Origin: Mycolicibacterium rhodesiae
Lineage (GTDB): Bacteria; Actinomycetota; Actinomycetes; Mycobacteriales; Mycobacteriaceae
Direction of reading: 5' to 3'
Assembly: GCF_002086695.1 (NCBI RefSeq)
Contig: NZ_MVIH01000026.1
Span: 1 to 40,191, forward strand
Length of the DNA: 40,191 nucleotides
Below the pieces are notes generated by a model that was given only the letters and a program-made list of their open reading frames with translations, was not told the DNA's origin and searched no databases. The first letter of the stretch is position 1. Every line of letters begins with the position of its first letter. Shown one piece after another: positions 30,595 to 39,668 of this stretch. The position numbers and the translations under genes are program-made.

Positions 30595-33294
30595 GTGACG
30601 GCGAGCGCTACGGACCAGAAACCGACCCTGCTGCTGCTGGATGGCAATTCGCTCGCGTTTCGGGCGTTCTACGCACTGCCCGCCGAGAACTTCAAAACCA
30701 AGAACGGGCTGACCACCAACGCGGTGTACGGCTTCACCGCCATGTTGATCAACCTGCTGCGCGATGAGACGCCCACCCACGTGGCCGCCGCCTTCGACGT
30801 CTCCAGGCAGACCTTCCGCAAGGAGAAGTACCCGGAGTACAAAGAAGGCCGCTCGGCGACGCCGGACGAGTTCCGCGGCCAGATCGAGATCACCAAGGAA
30901 GTGCTCAATGCACTCGGCATCACCGTGCTGGCCGAGCCCGGATTCGAGGCCGACGACATCATCGCCACGCTGGCCACCCAGGCCGAGCAGGAGGACTACC
31001 GGGTGCTGGTCGTCACCGGCGACCGCGACGCGCTGCAACTGGTCAGCCCGGACGTCACGGTGCTCTACCCGCGCAAGGGCGTCAGTGACCTGACCCGGTT
31101 TACCCCCGAGGCAGTGGTGGAGAAGTACGGTCTGACGCCCACGCAGTATCCCGACTTCGCGGCGTTGCGGGGCGACCCGAGCGACAACCTGCCGGGCATC
31201 CCGGGGGTGGGGGAGAAGACCGCCGCCAAGTGGATCGTCGAATACGGCTCGCTGCAGGGATTGGTCGACAATGTCGACGCGGTACGCGGCAAGGTCGGAG
31301 ATGCGTTGCGCGAGAACCTGTCCAGCGTCATCCTCAACCGGGATCTCACCGAACTGGTCAAGGAGGTCCCGCTCGCGCAGACCCCCGACACGCTGCGCGT
31401 GCAGCCGTGGGACCGCGACCAGATCCACCGTCTGTTCGACGACCTCGAATTCCGCGTCCTGCGCGATCGGCTGTTCGACACGCTGGCCGCCGTCGAACCG
31501 GAGGTCGACGAGGGCTTCGATGTCCGCGGTGGGCAACTCGAACCCGGCACGGTGGCGGCGTGGCTGGACGAGCACGCCCGCACTGGCGCCCGGTCCGGTG
31601 TCGCGGTCGTCGGCACCCACCGGGTGTACGACGGTGATGCCACCGCACTGGCGATCGCCACCGCCGACGGCGACGGCGCCTACATCGACACCGCCACTCT
31701 GACCCCCGACGACGAGGCCGCGCTGGGAGCCTGGCTGGCCGATGACAGTGCACCAAAGGTGTTGCACGAGGCCAAGATTGCGATGCACGATCTCGCCGGT
31801 CGGGGCTGGCAGCTGGCCGGCGTCACCTCCGATACCGCGCTGGCGGCGTACTTGGTGCGGCCCGGGCAACGCAGCTTCGCCCTCGACGACCTGTCGCTGC
31901 GTTACCTCCGTCGCGAGTTGCGTGCCGATAACCCTGAGCAGCAACAGCTTTCGCTTCTCGATGACAGCGAAGGGGTGGACGACCAGGCGGTGCAGACGCT
32001 CATCCTGCGCGCTCGTGCGGTCGCCGACCTGGCCGACGCACTGGACGAGGAGCTGGAGCGCATCGACTCGTCGTCGCTGCTGGGCCAGATGGAGCTACCG
32101 GTGCAGGCCGTGCTGGCCGGTTTGGAAAACGTCGGCATCGCAGTCGATTTGGACAAACTGAACACTCTGGAGCGGGAGTTCGCCGAGCAGATTCGGCAAG
32201 CCGCCGACGCGGCGTACGAGGTGATCGGTAAGCAGATCAACCTGGGGTCACCCAAGCAGCTGCAGGTCGTGCTGTTCGATGAACTCGGCATGCCGAAGAC
32301 CAAGCGCACCAAGACCGGGTACACCACCGACGCCGACGCGCTGCAGTCCCTGTTCGACAAGACCGGCCACCCCTTCCTCGAGCATCTGCTGGCCCACCGC
32401 GACGCCACCCGACTCAAGGTCACCGTCGATGGGTTGCTCAAGTCCGTGGCCGCCGACGGGCGCATCCACACCACGTTCAACCAGACCATCGCCGCGACCG
32501 GGCGGCTTTCGTCGACCGAACCCAACCTGCAGAACATCCCGATCCGCACCGACGCCGGGCGGCAGATCCGCGACGCGTTCATCGTGGGCGGCGGCTACGC
32601 CGAGCTGATGACCGCCGACTACAGCCAGATCGAAATGCGGATCATGGCGCACCTGTCGAAGGACGAAGGCCTGATCGAGGCGTTCCGGACCGGGGAGGAC
32701 CTGCACTCGTTCGTCGCGTCGCGCGCGTTCGACGTCCCGATCGACGAGGTCAACGCGGAACTGCGGCGCCGCGTCAAGGCGATGTCGTACGGCCTGGCCT
32801 ACGGGTTGAGTGCGTACGGCCTGTCGGCGCAGCTGAAGATCTCGACCGAAGAAGCCAAGGTCCAGATGGAGCAGTACTTCAACCGGTTCGGCGGAATCCG
32901 GGACTACCTGCGCGACATCGTCGACCAGGCTCGCAAAGACGGATACACCTCGACGGTGTTCGGCCGTCGCCGTTATCTGCCGGAACTGGACAGCAGCAAC
33001 CGGCAGGTGCGTGAGGCCGCCGAACGCGCGGCACTCAACGCGCCCATCCAGGGCAGCGCCGCCGACCTGATCAAGGTGGCGATGATCAACGTCGACTCGG
33101 CGATCAAGGAACGTGGACTGGCATCGCGCATGCTCCTGCAGGTGCACGACGAGCTGCTGTTCGAAGTCGCTCCCGGCGAACGCGACACCCTCGACGAGCT
33201 GGTCCGCGACAAGATGGGCAGCGCCTATGCGCTGGACGTTCCGCTCGAGGTGTCGGTCGGGTACGGCCGCAGCTGGGACGCCGCCGCGCATTGA
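30595..33294 (+). CDS. polA: DNA polymerase I
   Basis: Repair and Okazaki-fragment polymerase, 899 residues. The N-terminal 5'-nuclease (about 1-300) has the LLLDGNSLAFRAFYALP start, FEADDIIATLA and GDRDALQLV. The middle (about 310-500) is a 3'-5' exonuclease fold without the catalytic acids (VAVVGTH replaces the DxE site), as in other mycobacterial PolA. The polymerase domain has motif A DYSQIEMR (Asp675), motif B RRRVKAMSYGLAYG and motif C VHDE (Asp852, Glu853). GTG start. The last 70 bp overlap the TRIC-like gene on the other strand. Confidence 0.98.
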   Translation: MTASATDQKPTLLLLDGNSLAFRAFYALPAENFKTKNGLTTNAVYGFTAMLINLLRDETPTHVAAAFDVSRQTFRKEKYPEYKEGRSATPDEFRGQIEITKEVLNALGITVLAEPGFEADDIIATLATQAEQEDYRVLVVTGDRDALQLVSPDVTVLYPRKGVSDLTRFTPEAVVEKYGLTPTQYPDFAALRGDPSDNLPGIPGVGEKTAAKWIVEYGSLQGLVDNVDAVRGKVGDALRENLSSVILNRDLTELVKEVPLAQTPDTLRVQPWDRDQIHRLFDDLEFRVLRDRLFDTLAAVEPEVDEGFDVRGGQLEPGTVAAWLDEHARTGARSGVAVVGTHRVYDGDATALAIATADGDGAYIDTATLTPDDEAALGAWLADDSAPKVLHEAKIAMHDLAGRGWQLAGVTSDTALAAYLVRPGQRSFALDDLSLRYLRRELRADNPEQQQLSLLDDSEGVDDQAVQTLILRARAVADLADALDEELERIDSSSLLGQMELPVQAVLAGLENVGIAVDLDKLNTLEREFAEQIRQAADAAYEVIGKQINLGSPKQLQVVLFDELGMPKTKRTKTGYTTDADALQSLFDKTGHPFLEHLLAHRDATRLKVTVDGLLKSVAADGRIHTTFNQTIAATGRLSSTEPNLQNIPIRTDAGRQIRDAFIVGGGYAELMTADYSQIEMRIMAHLSKDEGLIEAFRTGEDLHSFVASRAFDVPIDEVNAELRRRVKAMSYGLAYGLSAYGLSAQLKISTEEAKVQMEQYFNRFGGIRDYLRDIVDQARKDGYTSTVFGRRRYLPELDSSNRQVREAAERAALNAPIQGSAADLIKVAMINVDSAIKERGLASRMLLQVHDELLFEVAPGERDTLDELVRDKMGSAYALDVPLEVSVGYGRSWDAAAH

Positions 33295-33929
33295 TGGTGA
33301 TCGTCCGGGTCCGGCCGCAGGTGCAGCTCGCGCGGCCCGGTGGGCAGTCGCCAGTGGAAGGTGATGGCGGCCAGCCGTAGGAGTGTTGCCACCAGCGATC
33401 CGATCGCTACCCCCAGCCACTGTGAACCCATCGAATCGATCACGACGTAGACGACCGCACCCAGTACCGCGGGCGCGGCATACATGTCGTCGGGTCCCAT
33501 GACCATCGGCACGTCCCGCGCGACGACGTCGCGCATGATGGTGCCCGCGACGGCCGAGACCATGCCGAGCAGCGCCGCAGCGAAGTAGCTGGCACCGTGA
33601 TCGACCGAGATCGCCGCGCCGGTGGTCGCGAAGAACCCCATGCCGATGGCGTCAAGAACCAGGACCAACTGGCTGAGCCTGATGACCAGCTTGGCGAATG
33701 CCGTGGTCAGCAGTGCAGCCACAACACACACCGTGATCGGGGCCCACCGCTGCAGCGAGGCGGGCGGGAAGACGCCCAGCAGGACGTCGCGCAGCAGATT
33801 GCCGCCGATACCGGTCAAAGCAGCCGAAACGGCGATGCCGAACAGGTCAAAGCCCTTGCGGACGCCGACCACCGCACCGGAGGTGGCCAGCACCCCGATG
33901 CCGGCATATTCCAGGATGTGCTGGATCAT
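33225..33929 (-). CDS. TRIC-type (UPF0126) membrane protein
   Basis: A 234-residue protein with seven hydrophobic helices and two internal repeats, each with a glycine-rich kink: ALTGIGGNLLRDVLLG and GMVSAVAGTIMRDVVA. This is the hallmark of bacterial TRIC homologues, which form trimeric cation channels. The C-terminus is a polar tail that overlaps the end of polA. A 17-bp copy of the polA end lies just beyond the gene, which suggests insertion here. Confidence 0.9.
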   Translation of the reverse strand: MIQHILEYAGIGVLATSGAVVGVRKGFDLFGIAVSAALTGIGGNLLRDVLLGVFPPASLQRWAPITVCVVAALLTTAFAKLVIRLSQLVLVLDAIGMGFFATTGAAISVDHGASYFAAALLGMVSAVAGTIMRDVVARDVPMVMGPDDMYAAPAVLGAVVYVVIDSMGSQWLGVAIGSLVATLLRLAAITFHWRLPTGPRELHLRPDPDDHHQCAAASQLRPYPTDTSSGTSSA

Positions 33930-34158
33930 GCCCGCGAAGGTAGGAGCCGAACATGGGAGGCGGCTGGCAGTCTCAGTCGTTCAGCCAGTGAGCGCGACAT
34001 CCTCGACGAGTTGGGACGCCGCCGCGCACCAGTACCCCACGTCGCCGGTTGAATTGGGGCGCCGAGCAAATTCGTTAGGCGAAATATCGTTGCAATGACG
34101 TCCGAGACTGTACCGTCGGTCCGACCGCATCACATGCGCGAAAACCGGGGGGATTTCG

Positions 34159-35631
34159 ATGTCGAAGGTTGGGTGGGAGGCGCGCGTCGGTGCGTTTGCC
34201 TTCATGGTGGGGCTTTCGTGGGTCGGGCTGCAGGCGGCCGGTGTCGCATGCGCTGACGACGGGGGCGGATCGAGTTCGCCGTCGGCGTCGACAGGGCACG
34301 CCAAGCCGAGCGGTGGCGTTGCCCGCCAGTCCGGACACGCCGCGCCCACCCAGCGAGCCGCCGCGAGGCCGTCGGCGGTCAGCGCCCGCCAGACACCTTT
34401 GCTCGGCTCCCCGCTGGTAGGCGCGAGGCGACCGGCACCGACGACGCAGGCGGCGGTGACGACAACATCCGATCCAATCGTCAGCGCCCCGATTGCTGCT
34501 CGGCCCGCGGCGTCGGCGTCAGCGAACCCCGTCCAGAATTTCGTCGACCACCTGCCGTTGCAGATTCGCCGCACCTTCTTCAACAACGCACCGACTGTGC
34601 AGCCGGTCCAGGTCACCGGTCAGCATGACGGGGTGATCAGCGGAACCATCGGCGCGGTCGACCCCGAAGGGGACGTGATCAAGTACAAGGTCGTCCCTGC
34701 AGGCGCCGGTGCGCCGCTGCACGGCACCGTTGCGATTGCCCCCGACGGCACGTTCACCTACACCCCAGGGTCGGATTTCACCGGCACTGACGAGTTCGCC
34801 GTGCGTGCAACGGATGTCGGACCGCATATCAACCTGCTGAACCTCTTCCGCTCGCCGAGCACGACGGCGTCGGTCACGGTGAACCAGTACGCAATCGGGA
34901 CGCCGGCGTTGCACTTCGCGTTCACGTTCGATTCCGGATCGGAGCCGTTGTGGACCCCCGCTTCGCGTGCTGCTCTACAGGCGGCCGGGGATTTCTTGGC
35001 GTCGCGCATCGTGCCGTCGGCCGCACTCCCGGTGACCGTCAGCTATCTGATCACCGTCCAGAGCACACCCGGTTCCAGCCTGCTCGGTACCGGCAGCAGC
35101 TCCCTCGCCATCGTCGGTGGGGGAAAGTTCGAAGACACTGTGGTGCAACACAAGATCCTCACCGGGATCGACCAGAACGGCACGCAGGCCGATGGCACCA
35201 TCGTGTTCAACTCCGCGCACACCTGGTCCTTCGACAGCACCCCGAACTTCCTCGAAACCGATTTTGAAACAGTTGCATTGCACGAACTCGTGCACACGCT
35301 GGGCTTCCTTTCGACGGTCGGCAGCGCATCGTCGTCGACCTACCGAACGAAATTGGACGGCTTCGTTACAACCAGCACCGGTACCCGTCTGTTCTCGAGC
35401 AACGGCTCCTGGGCCACCACCCGCGGCGGCAGCGTCTACTTCGGCGGTCCGAATGCGACTGCGGCCTACGGCCGATTGGTGCCGCTGGACGCCACCGGCG
35501 CGCATCTGAACGGTTCGACGTTCGCGGGGTCGCTGATGAGCCCGAGCATCGGAACGGGCGTTCGCCGCATCAAGTTGACAGCGGTCGAGATCGGCATGCT
35601 CGAGGACCTCGGCTACACCGTCATCGCCTAG
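34159..35631 (+). CDS. Exported metalloprotease-like protein with Ig-like domain
   Basis: A 490-residue secreted protein. The signal peptide ends near GVACADDG (residue 30). A Ser/Ala/Pro/Thr-rich linker runs to about 125. A cadherin-like/VCBS domain follows at about 150-245 (VDPEGDVIKYKV and GTFTYTPGSDFTGTDEF), then a zinc protease domain with H375ELVH379TLGF. The last part has SLMSPSIGTG (a Met-turn candidate) and LTAVEIGMLEDLGYTV, a common end of such proteases. The third zinc His of metzincins is absent at the expected place (Ser385), as in the HELGHxLGFxS families. The ATG at 34159 follows GGGGGGA. The target is unknown. Confidence 0.85.
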   Translation: MSKVGWEARVGAFAFMVGLSWVGLQAAGVACADDGGGSSSPSASTGHAKPSGGVARQSGHAAPTQRAAARPSAVSARQTPLLGSPLVGARRPAPTTQAAVTTTSDPIVSAPIAARPAASASANPVQNFVDHLPLQIRRTFFNNAPTVQPVQVTGQHDGVISGTIGAVDPEGDVIKYKVVPAGAGAPLHGTVAIAPDGTFTYTPGSDFTGTDEFAVRATDVGPHINLLNLFRSPSTTASVTVNQYAIGTPALHFAFTFDSGSEPLWTPASRAALQAAGDFLASRIVPSAALPVTVSYLITVQSTPGSSLLGTGSSSLAIVGGGKFEDTVVQHKILTGIDQNGTQADGTIVFNSAHTWSFDSTPNFLETDFETVALHELVHTLGFLSTVGSASSSTYRTKLDGFVTTSTGTRLFSSNGSWATTRGGSVYFGGPNATAAYGRLVPLDATGAHLNGSTFAGSLMSPSIGTGVRRIKLTAVEIGMLEDLGYTVIA

Positions 35632-35639
35632 TCGCAGCC

Positions 35640-36821
35640 CTATACCGGCGGCCGGTAGCCGTTCAGCCAGTGCAGCGCCGGCCCGGCGGCGGCGCGGGCA
35701 GCGACCACACCGTCGACCTCGAGCTGCTGCAGCGCGAACACCCGGGCATCGCCGAAACCGCGGTCGATGCGGTCCCGGACGAATGCCAGCTCGACAACCT
35801 GGATGGCGAAGTTCTTGACCCCGCGGCCGGCCGGGCGCCCGCCGAAACGGGTGGCCGCGGCCACGACCTCCTTACGGGTGCGGATCGACCCCAGCCAGCC
35901 GGCCTCGGCAGGGGTGACCAGACCCGCGGCGACCATGCCCGGCAGCTTCTCGGCCACCACACGCTGCTCGCGCCGGCGGCTGCGCACCGCCAGCGTGACA
36001 GCCAGGGCGAACACCGGCATCATCCACACCACGTACACCCCGAAGTAGGCGCCGACACCGACGAGCGTCGAACCGTTCCACAGCCCGTGCATCACCACCG
36101 CGGCGAGGTACCCGAGCACCACGCACCCCGCTTTGGCGAACCAACTGCGTTGTTGCAGAGCGAAATGCACGCCGATTGCGGTGAAAGTCGTGAACAGTGG
36201 GTGGGCGAACGGCCCCATCACGAGACGCAATCCCGCGGTCAGCAGGGAATCGCCCAGCGAGCCGCCGTCGGCGATGTAGAAGATGTTCTCCAGCCAGGCG
36301 AAGCCGATCGCCGTCATCCCCGCATAGACCAGGCAGTCGGTCAGTGAGTTCAGCTCGGCGCGGCGCACACCCGTCATCATCAACAGCAGGAACGCCCCCT
36401 TGGCCGCCTCTTCGATGAGCGGAGCGCCGACCGCGATGGTGAAGGGGCTGGACTCCGAACCGGCGGTGTTGACCGCGGCGTCGAAGACCACCTCGAGGCC
36501 CACCGACACCACGACGGCAACCGAGGCACCCCAGACGAAGGCGAACACCAGCAGCCGCGGCGGCTCCGGTTCCCACCGGTCCAGCCACAGATACGACAGC
36601 ACCACCAGCGTCGTGGCCGTAGTGGCCAGGACGAAACCGATCACGGTGCCGGCCGGGTTCACCGCGGTCAGCAGCGTCAAGATCAAACCGGCGACCGTGC
36701 CGAGAACGATGATCACCGCCAGCGGTGCGCCGACCTTGCGGACCGGCCGGGGCAACTGCGGCGGGAAGGGGTAGGACACCTGAGCAGGGTATTCGACGAG
36801 GGCCGTCCACAGCGGGCTCAC
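35640..36821 (-). CDS. PrsW-family intramembrane protease
   Basis: A 393-residue protein with about nine helices. Catalytic features of the PrsW/CPBP group are visible: Glu137-Glu138 in APLIEEAAKG, Glu178 in FAWLENIFY, His207 in PFAHPLFT and His245 in MHGLWNGS. In Bacillus PrsW cleaves an anti-sigma factor; here the substrate is unknown. The GTG at 36821 is chosen as start; the frame runs on upstream but into the rpsA promoter. It is divergent from rpsA. Confidence 0.88.
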   Translation of the reverse strand: MSPLWTALVEYPAQVSYPFPPQLPRPVRKVGAPLAVIIVLGTVAGLILTLLTAVNPAGTVIGFVLATTATTLVVLSYLWLDRWEPEPPRLLVFAFVWGASVAVVVSVGLEVVFDAAVNTAGSESSPFTIAVGAPLIEEAAKGAFLLLMMTGVRRAELNSLTDCLVYAGMTAIGFAWLENIFYIADGGSLGDSLLTAGLRLVMGPFAHPLFTTFTAIGVHFALQQRSWFAKAGCVVLGYLAAVVMHGLWNGSTLVGVGAYFGVYVVWMMPVFALAVTLAVRSRRREQRVVAEKLPGMVAAGLVTPAEAGWLGSIRTRKEVVAAATRFGGRPAGRGVKNFAIQVVELAFVRDRIDRGFGDARVFALQQLEVDGVVAARAAAGPALHWLNGYRPPV

Positions 36822-36831
36822 AGACCCGGGT

Positions 36832-36861
36832 TTGTCCAGCGTGTGCCTAGTCGAGTAGTCT
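36832..36861 (+). promoter_or_regulatory. Candidate rpsA promoter
   Basis: TTGTCC (36832-36837) and TAGTCT (36856-36861), 18 bp apart, fit a SigA-type promoter. Transcription would start near 36868, giving a leader of about 90 nt. Confidence 0.45.
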
Positions 36862-36867
36862 CGGACA

Positions 36868-36906
36868 GTACCTGTGTGCACTCTGCGGGTACAGCACCAC
36901 AGATAC
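36868..36906 (+). promoter_or_regulatory. Hairpin at the 5' end of the rpsA leader
   Basis: GTACCTGTG (36868-36876) and CACAGATAC (36898-36906) pair at 8 of 9 positions. GGACAGT/ACTGTCC outer arms (36863-36869, 36917-36923) extend it if transcription starts earlier. S1 autoregulates through its leader in E. coli; a similar role here is inferred. Confidence 0.4.
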
Positions 36907-36957
36907 ATCCCAGAGAACTGTCCCTACGATTACGCCTGTCCGGAGCAACCCAACAAT

Positions 36958-38412
36958 ATGCCAAGTCCCACCGTCACCTCGCCGCAAGTAGCCGTCAACG
37001 ACATCGGCTCGGCCGAGGACTTTCTCGCCGCGATCGACAAGACCATCAAATACTTCAACGATGGCGACATCGTCGAAGGGACCATCGTCAAGGTTGACCG
37101 TGACGAAGTCTTGCTCGACATCGGCTACAAGACCGAGGGCGTCATCCCCTCCCGCGAACTCTCCATCAAGCACGACGTCGACCCCAATGAGGTTGTGTCC
37201 GTCGGCGATGAGGTGGAAGCCCTCGTCCTCACCAAGGAGGACAAGGAAGGCCGCCTGATCCTGTCCAAGAAGCGCGCCCAGTACGAGCGCGCCTGGGGCA
37301 CCATCGAGGCACTCAAGGAGAAGGACGAGGCCGTCAAGGGCACCGTCATCGAGGTCGTCAAGGGCGGCCTGATCCTCGACATCGGCCTGCGCGGCTTCCT
37401 GCCCGCGTCGCTGGTCGAGATGCGACGCGTCCGCGATCTGCAGCCGTACATCGGCAAGGAGATCGAGGCCAAGATCATCGAGCTGGACAAGAACCGCAAC
37501 AACGTGGTGCTCTCGCGCCGCGCGTGGCTGGAGCAGACGCAGTCCGAGGTGCGCAGCGAGTTCCTCAACCAGCTGCAGAAGGGCGCCATCCGCAAGGGTG
37601 TCGTGTCCTCGATCGTCAACTTCGGCGCGTTCGTCGATCTCGGCGGCGTCGACGGCCTGGTGCACGTGTCCGAGCTGTCCTGGAAGCACATCGATCACCC
37701 GTCCGAGGTGGTTCAGGTGGGCGACGAGGTCACCGTCGAGGTGCTCGACGTGGACATGGACCGCGAGCGGGTTTCGTTGTCGCTCAAGGCGACTCAGGAA
37801 GACCCGTGGCGCCACTTCGCCCGCACCCACGCCATCGGCCAGATCGTGCCGGGCAAGGTCACCAAACTGGTGCCGTTCGGTGCGTTCGTCCGTGTCGAAG
37901 AAGGCATCGAGGGTCTGGTGCACATCTCCGAGTTGGCTGAGCGCCACGTCGAGGTGCCGGATCAGGTCGTGCAGGTCGGCGACGACGCCATGGTCAAGGT
38001 CATCGACATCGACCTGGAGCGCCGCCGCATCTCGCTGAGCCTCAAGCAGGCCAACGAGGACTACACCGAGGAGTTCGACCCCTCGAAGTACGGCATGGCC
38101 GACAGCTACGACGATGCGGGCAACTACATCTTCCCGGAGGGCTTCGACGCCGACACCAACGAATGGTTGGAAGGCTTCGACAAGCAGCGCACCGAGTGGG
38201 AGGCCCGCTACGCCGAGGCCGAGCGCCGGCACAAGATGCACACCGCGCAGATGGAGAAGTTCGCCAAGGCTGAAGCCGAGGCGGCCGAGCGTCCGGCCGG
38301 TAACGGCGCAACGTCGTCCTCCTCCTCCAGCTCGGGTGAGTCGGCCGGTGGTTCGCTGGCCAGCGATGCTCAGCTCGCCGCTCTGCGCGAGAAGCTGGCG
38401 GGCAACGCCTAA
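36958..38412 (+). CDS. rpsA: 30S ribosomal protein S1
   Basis: RNA-binding ribosomal protein S1, 484 residues, needed for initiation on many mRNAs. Four S1 domains lie at about 36-105, 120-190, 207-277 and 294-363. They contain repeated patterns such as VEGTIVKV, FLPASLVEMR, NFGAFVDLGGVDGLVHVSE and PFGAFVRVEEGIEGLVHISE. A tail with an acidic/charged helix and a Ser-rich linker ends in LAALREKLAGNA, close to M. tuberculosis RpsA (481 residues). The ATG at 36958 follows CGGAG at long spacing. Confidence 0.98.
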   Translation: MPSPTVTSPQVAVNDIGSAEDFLAAIDKTIKYFNDGDIVEGTIVKVDRDEVLLDIGYKTEGVIPSRELSIKHDVDPNEVVSVGDEVEALVLTKEDKEGRLILSKKRAQYERAWGTIEALKEKDEAVKGTVIEVVKGGLILDIGLRGFLPASLVEMRRVRDLQPYIGKEIEAKIIELDKNRNNVVLSRRAWLEQTQSEVRSEFLNQLQKGAIRKGVVSSIVNFGAFVDLGGVDGLVHVSELSWKHIDHPSEVVQVGDEVTVEVLDVDMDRERVSLSLKATQEDPWRHFARTHAIGQIVPGKVTKLVPFGAFVRVEEGIEGLVHISELAERHVEVPDQVVQVGDDAMVKVIDIDLERRRISLSLKQANEDYTEEFDPSKYGMADSYDDAGNYIFPEGFDADTNEWLEGFDKQRTEWEARYAEAERRHKMHTAQMEKFAKAEAEAAERPAGNGATSSSSSSSGESAGGSLASDAQLAALREKLAGNA

Positions 38413-38426
38413 GTAATCCACGATTG

Positions 38427-38454
38427 ACGCCCCGGCTCACCCGAGCCGGGGCGT
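38427..38454 (+). terminator. Terminator hairpin after rpsA
   Basis: ACGCCCCGGCTC (38427-38438) pairs perfectly with GAGCCGGGGCGT (38443-38454), loop ACCC, 15 bp after the rpsA stop. It is followed by TCGTCGTCT rather than a U-tract. Confidence 0.8.
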
Positions 38455-38486
38455 TCGTCGTCTGGGCTGCCTGAAAGACTGGTGCA

Positions 38487-39668
38487 GTGCTGCGTATTGG
38501 ACTCACCGGCGGTATCGGCGCCGGCAAGTCGACCGTGTCCGCCACGTTCTCGGAATGTGGCGGCATCGTCGTCGATGGAGATGTGATCTCCCGCGAGGTC
38601 GTCGAACCGGGCACCGAAGGCCTGGCCAAGCTGGTCGATGCGTTCGGCTCACAGATCCTGCTGCCCGACGGTGCGCTGAACCGCCCGGCGTTGGCCGGGA
38701 TCGCATTCGGCGACGAGGAGAAGCGGCAGACCCTCAACGGCATCGTTCACCCGCTGGTGGCGACTCGGCGCTCGGAGCTGATCGCCGCCGCGGGGGAGGA
38801 TGCCGTGATCGTCGAGGACATCCCGCTGCTGGTCGAGTCGCAGATGGCGCCGATGTTCCCGCTGGTGATCATCGTGCACGCCGATCCGGAGCTCCGGGTG
38901 AAGCGGCTGATCGAATACCGCGGGTTCAGCGAGGAGGATGCCAGGGCCCGCATCGCCATGCAGGCCACCGAGGAGCAGCGTCGGCAGGTGGCCGACGTCT
39001 GGTTGGACAACTCCGGCTCTGCGGGGCAGCTCGTCGAGCAGGCTCGGGAGCTGTGGTACCAGCGGATCCTGCCGTTCGCCCACAACCTCACCACCCGCAC
39101 GCCGGTGCCGAGCTCGGCTGCCGTCGTGCCTGCCGATCCGACCTGGCCCGATCAGGCTCGGCGGATTCTGGCCCGGCTCAACACCACCTGCGGGCATCGG
39201 GCGGTGCGCATCGACCACATCGGGTCGACGGCGGTGCCCGGCATGGACGCCAAGGACGTCATCGACGTCCAGGTGACCGTCCCCTCGCTCGAGGTCGCCG
39301 ACGAACTCGTCGAAGACCTACTGCGGGCCGGGTATCCCCGCGTCGAGTCGATCACCTCCGATGTGCCGAAGGCACGTACCGATCCGGCCTTGTGGCACAA
39401 GCGTTTCCACGCCTCCGGCGACCCGGGCCGGCCCACCAACGTGCACATCCGGGTGGACGGCTGGCCCAATCAGCGGTTCGCTCTGCTGTTCGTGGACTGG
39501 CTCAAGGCCAACCCTGGTGTGCGGTCCGACTATCTGGCGGTCAAACACTCCGCGGCTCAGCACGCAGACATCGGGGCCTATGCGCAAGCGAAGGAGCCGT
39601 GGTTCCTCGATGCCTACCGCCGCGCGTGGGAATGGGCCGACACCACGGGCTGGACGCCGGCTGTCTGA
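38487..39668 (+). CDS. coaE: Dephospho-CoA kinase fused to a GrpB/UPF0157 domain
   Basis: Last enzyme of coenzyme A synthesis, phosphorylating dephospho-CoA. The 393-residue protein has the kinase at about 1-195 with P-loop GGIGAGKST (8-16), VVDGDVISREVV and lid region RARIAMQATEEQR. A C-terminal GrpB domain (about 210-390) has RIDHIGSTAVPGMDAKDVID. This fusion is typical of mycobacteria (Rv1631). The role of the GrpB part is not settled; it may aid folding. GTG start at 38487, 75 bp after rpsA and past a strong terminator. Confidence 0.96.
   Translation: MLRIGLTGGIGAGKSTVSATFSECGGIVVDGDVISREVVEPGTEGLAKLVDAFGSQILLPDGALNRPALAGIAFGDEEKRQTLNGIVHPLVATRRSELIAAAGEDAVIVEDIPLLVESQMAPMFPLVIIVHADPELRVKRLIEYRGFSEEDARARIAMQATEEQRRQVADVWLDNSGSAGQLVEQARELWYQRILPFAHNLTTRTPVPSSAAVVPADPTWPDQARRILARLNTTCGHRAVRIDHIGSTAVPGMDAKDVIDVQVTVPSLEVADELVEDLLRAGYPRVESITSDVPKARTDPALWHKRFHASGDPGRPTNVHIRVDGWPNQRFALLFVDWLKANPGVRSDYLAVKHSAAQHADIGAYAQAKEPWFLDAYRRAWEWADTTGWTPAV

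Noticed and set aside
30382..31944. 520-codon minus-strand frame opposite polA
   Set aside because: Antisense to a certain gene, with shadow-like composition.
36847..38421. 524-codon minus-strand frame opposite rpsA
   Set aside because: Repetitive His/Asp/Leu pattern comes from the S1 repeats read backwards.
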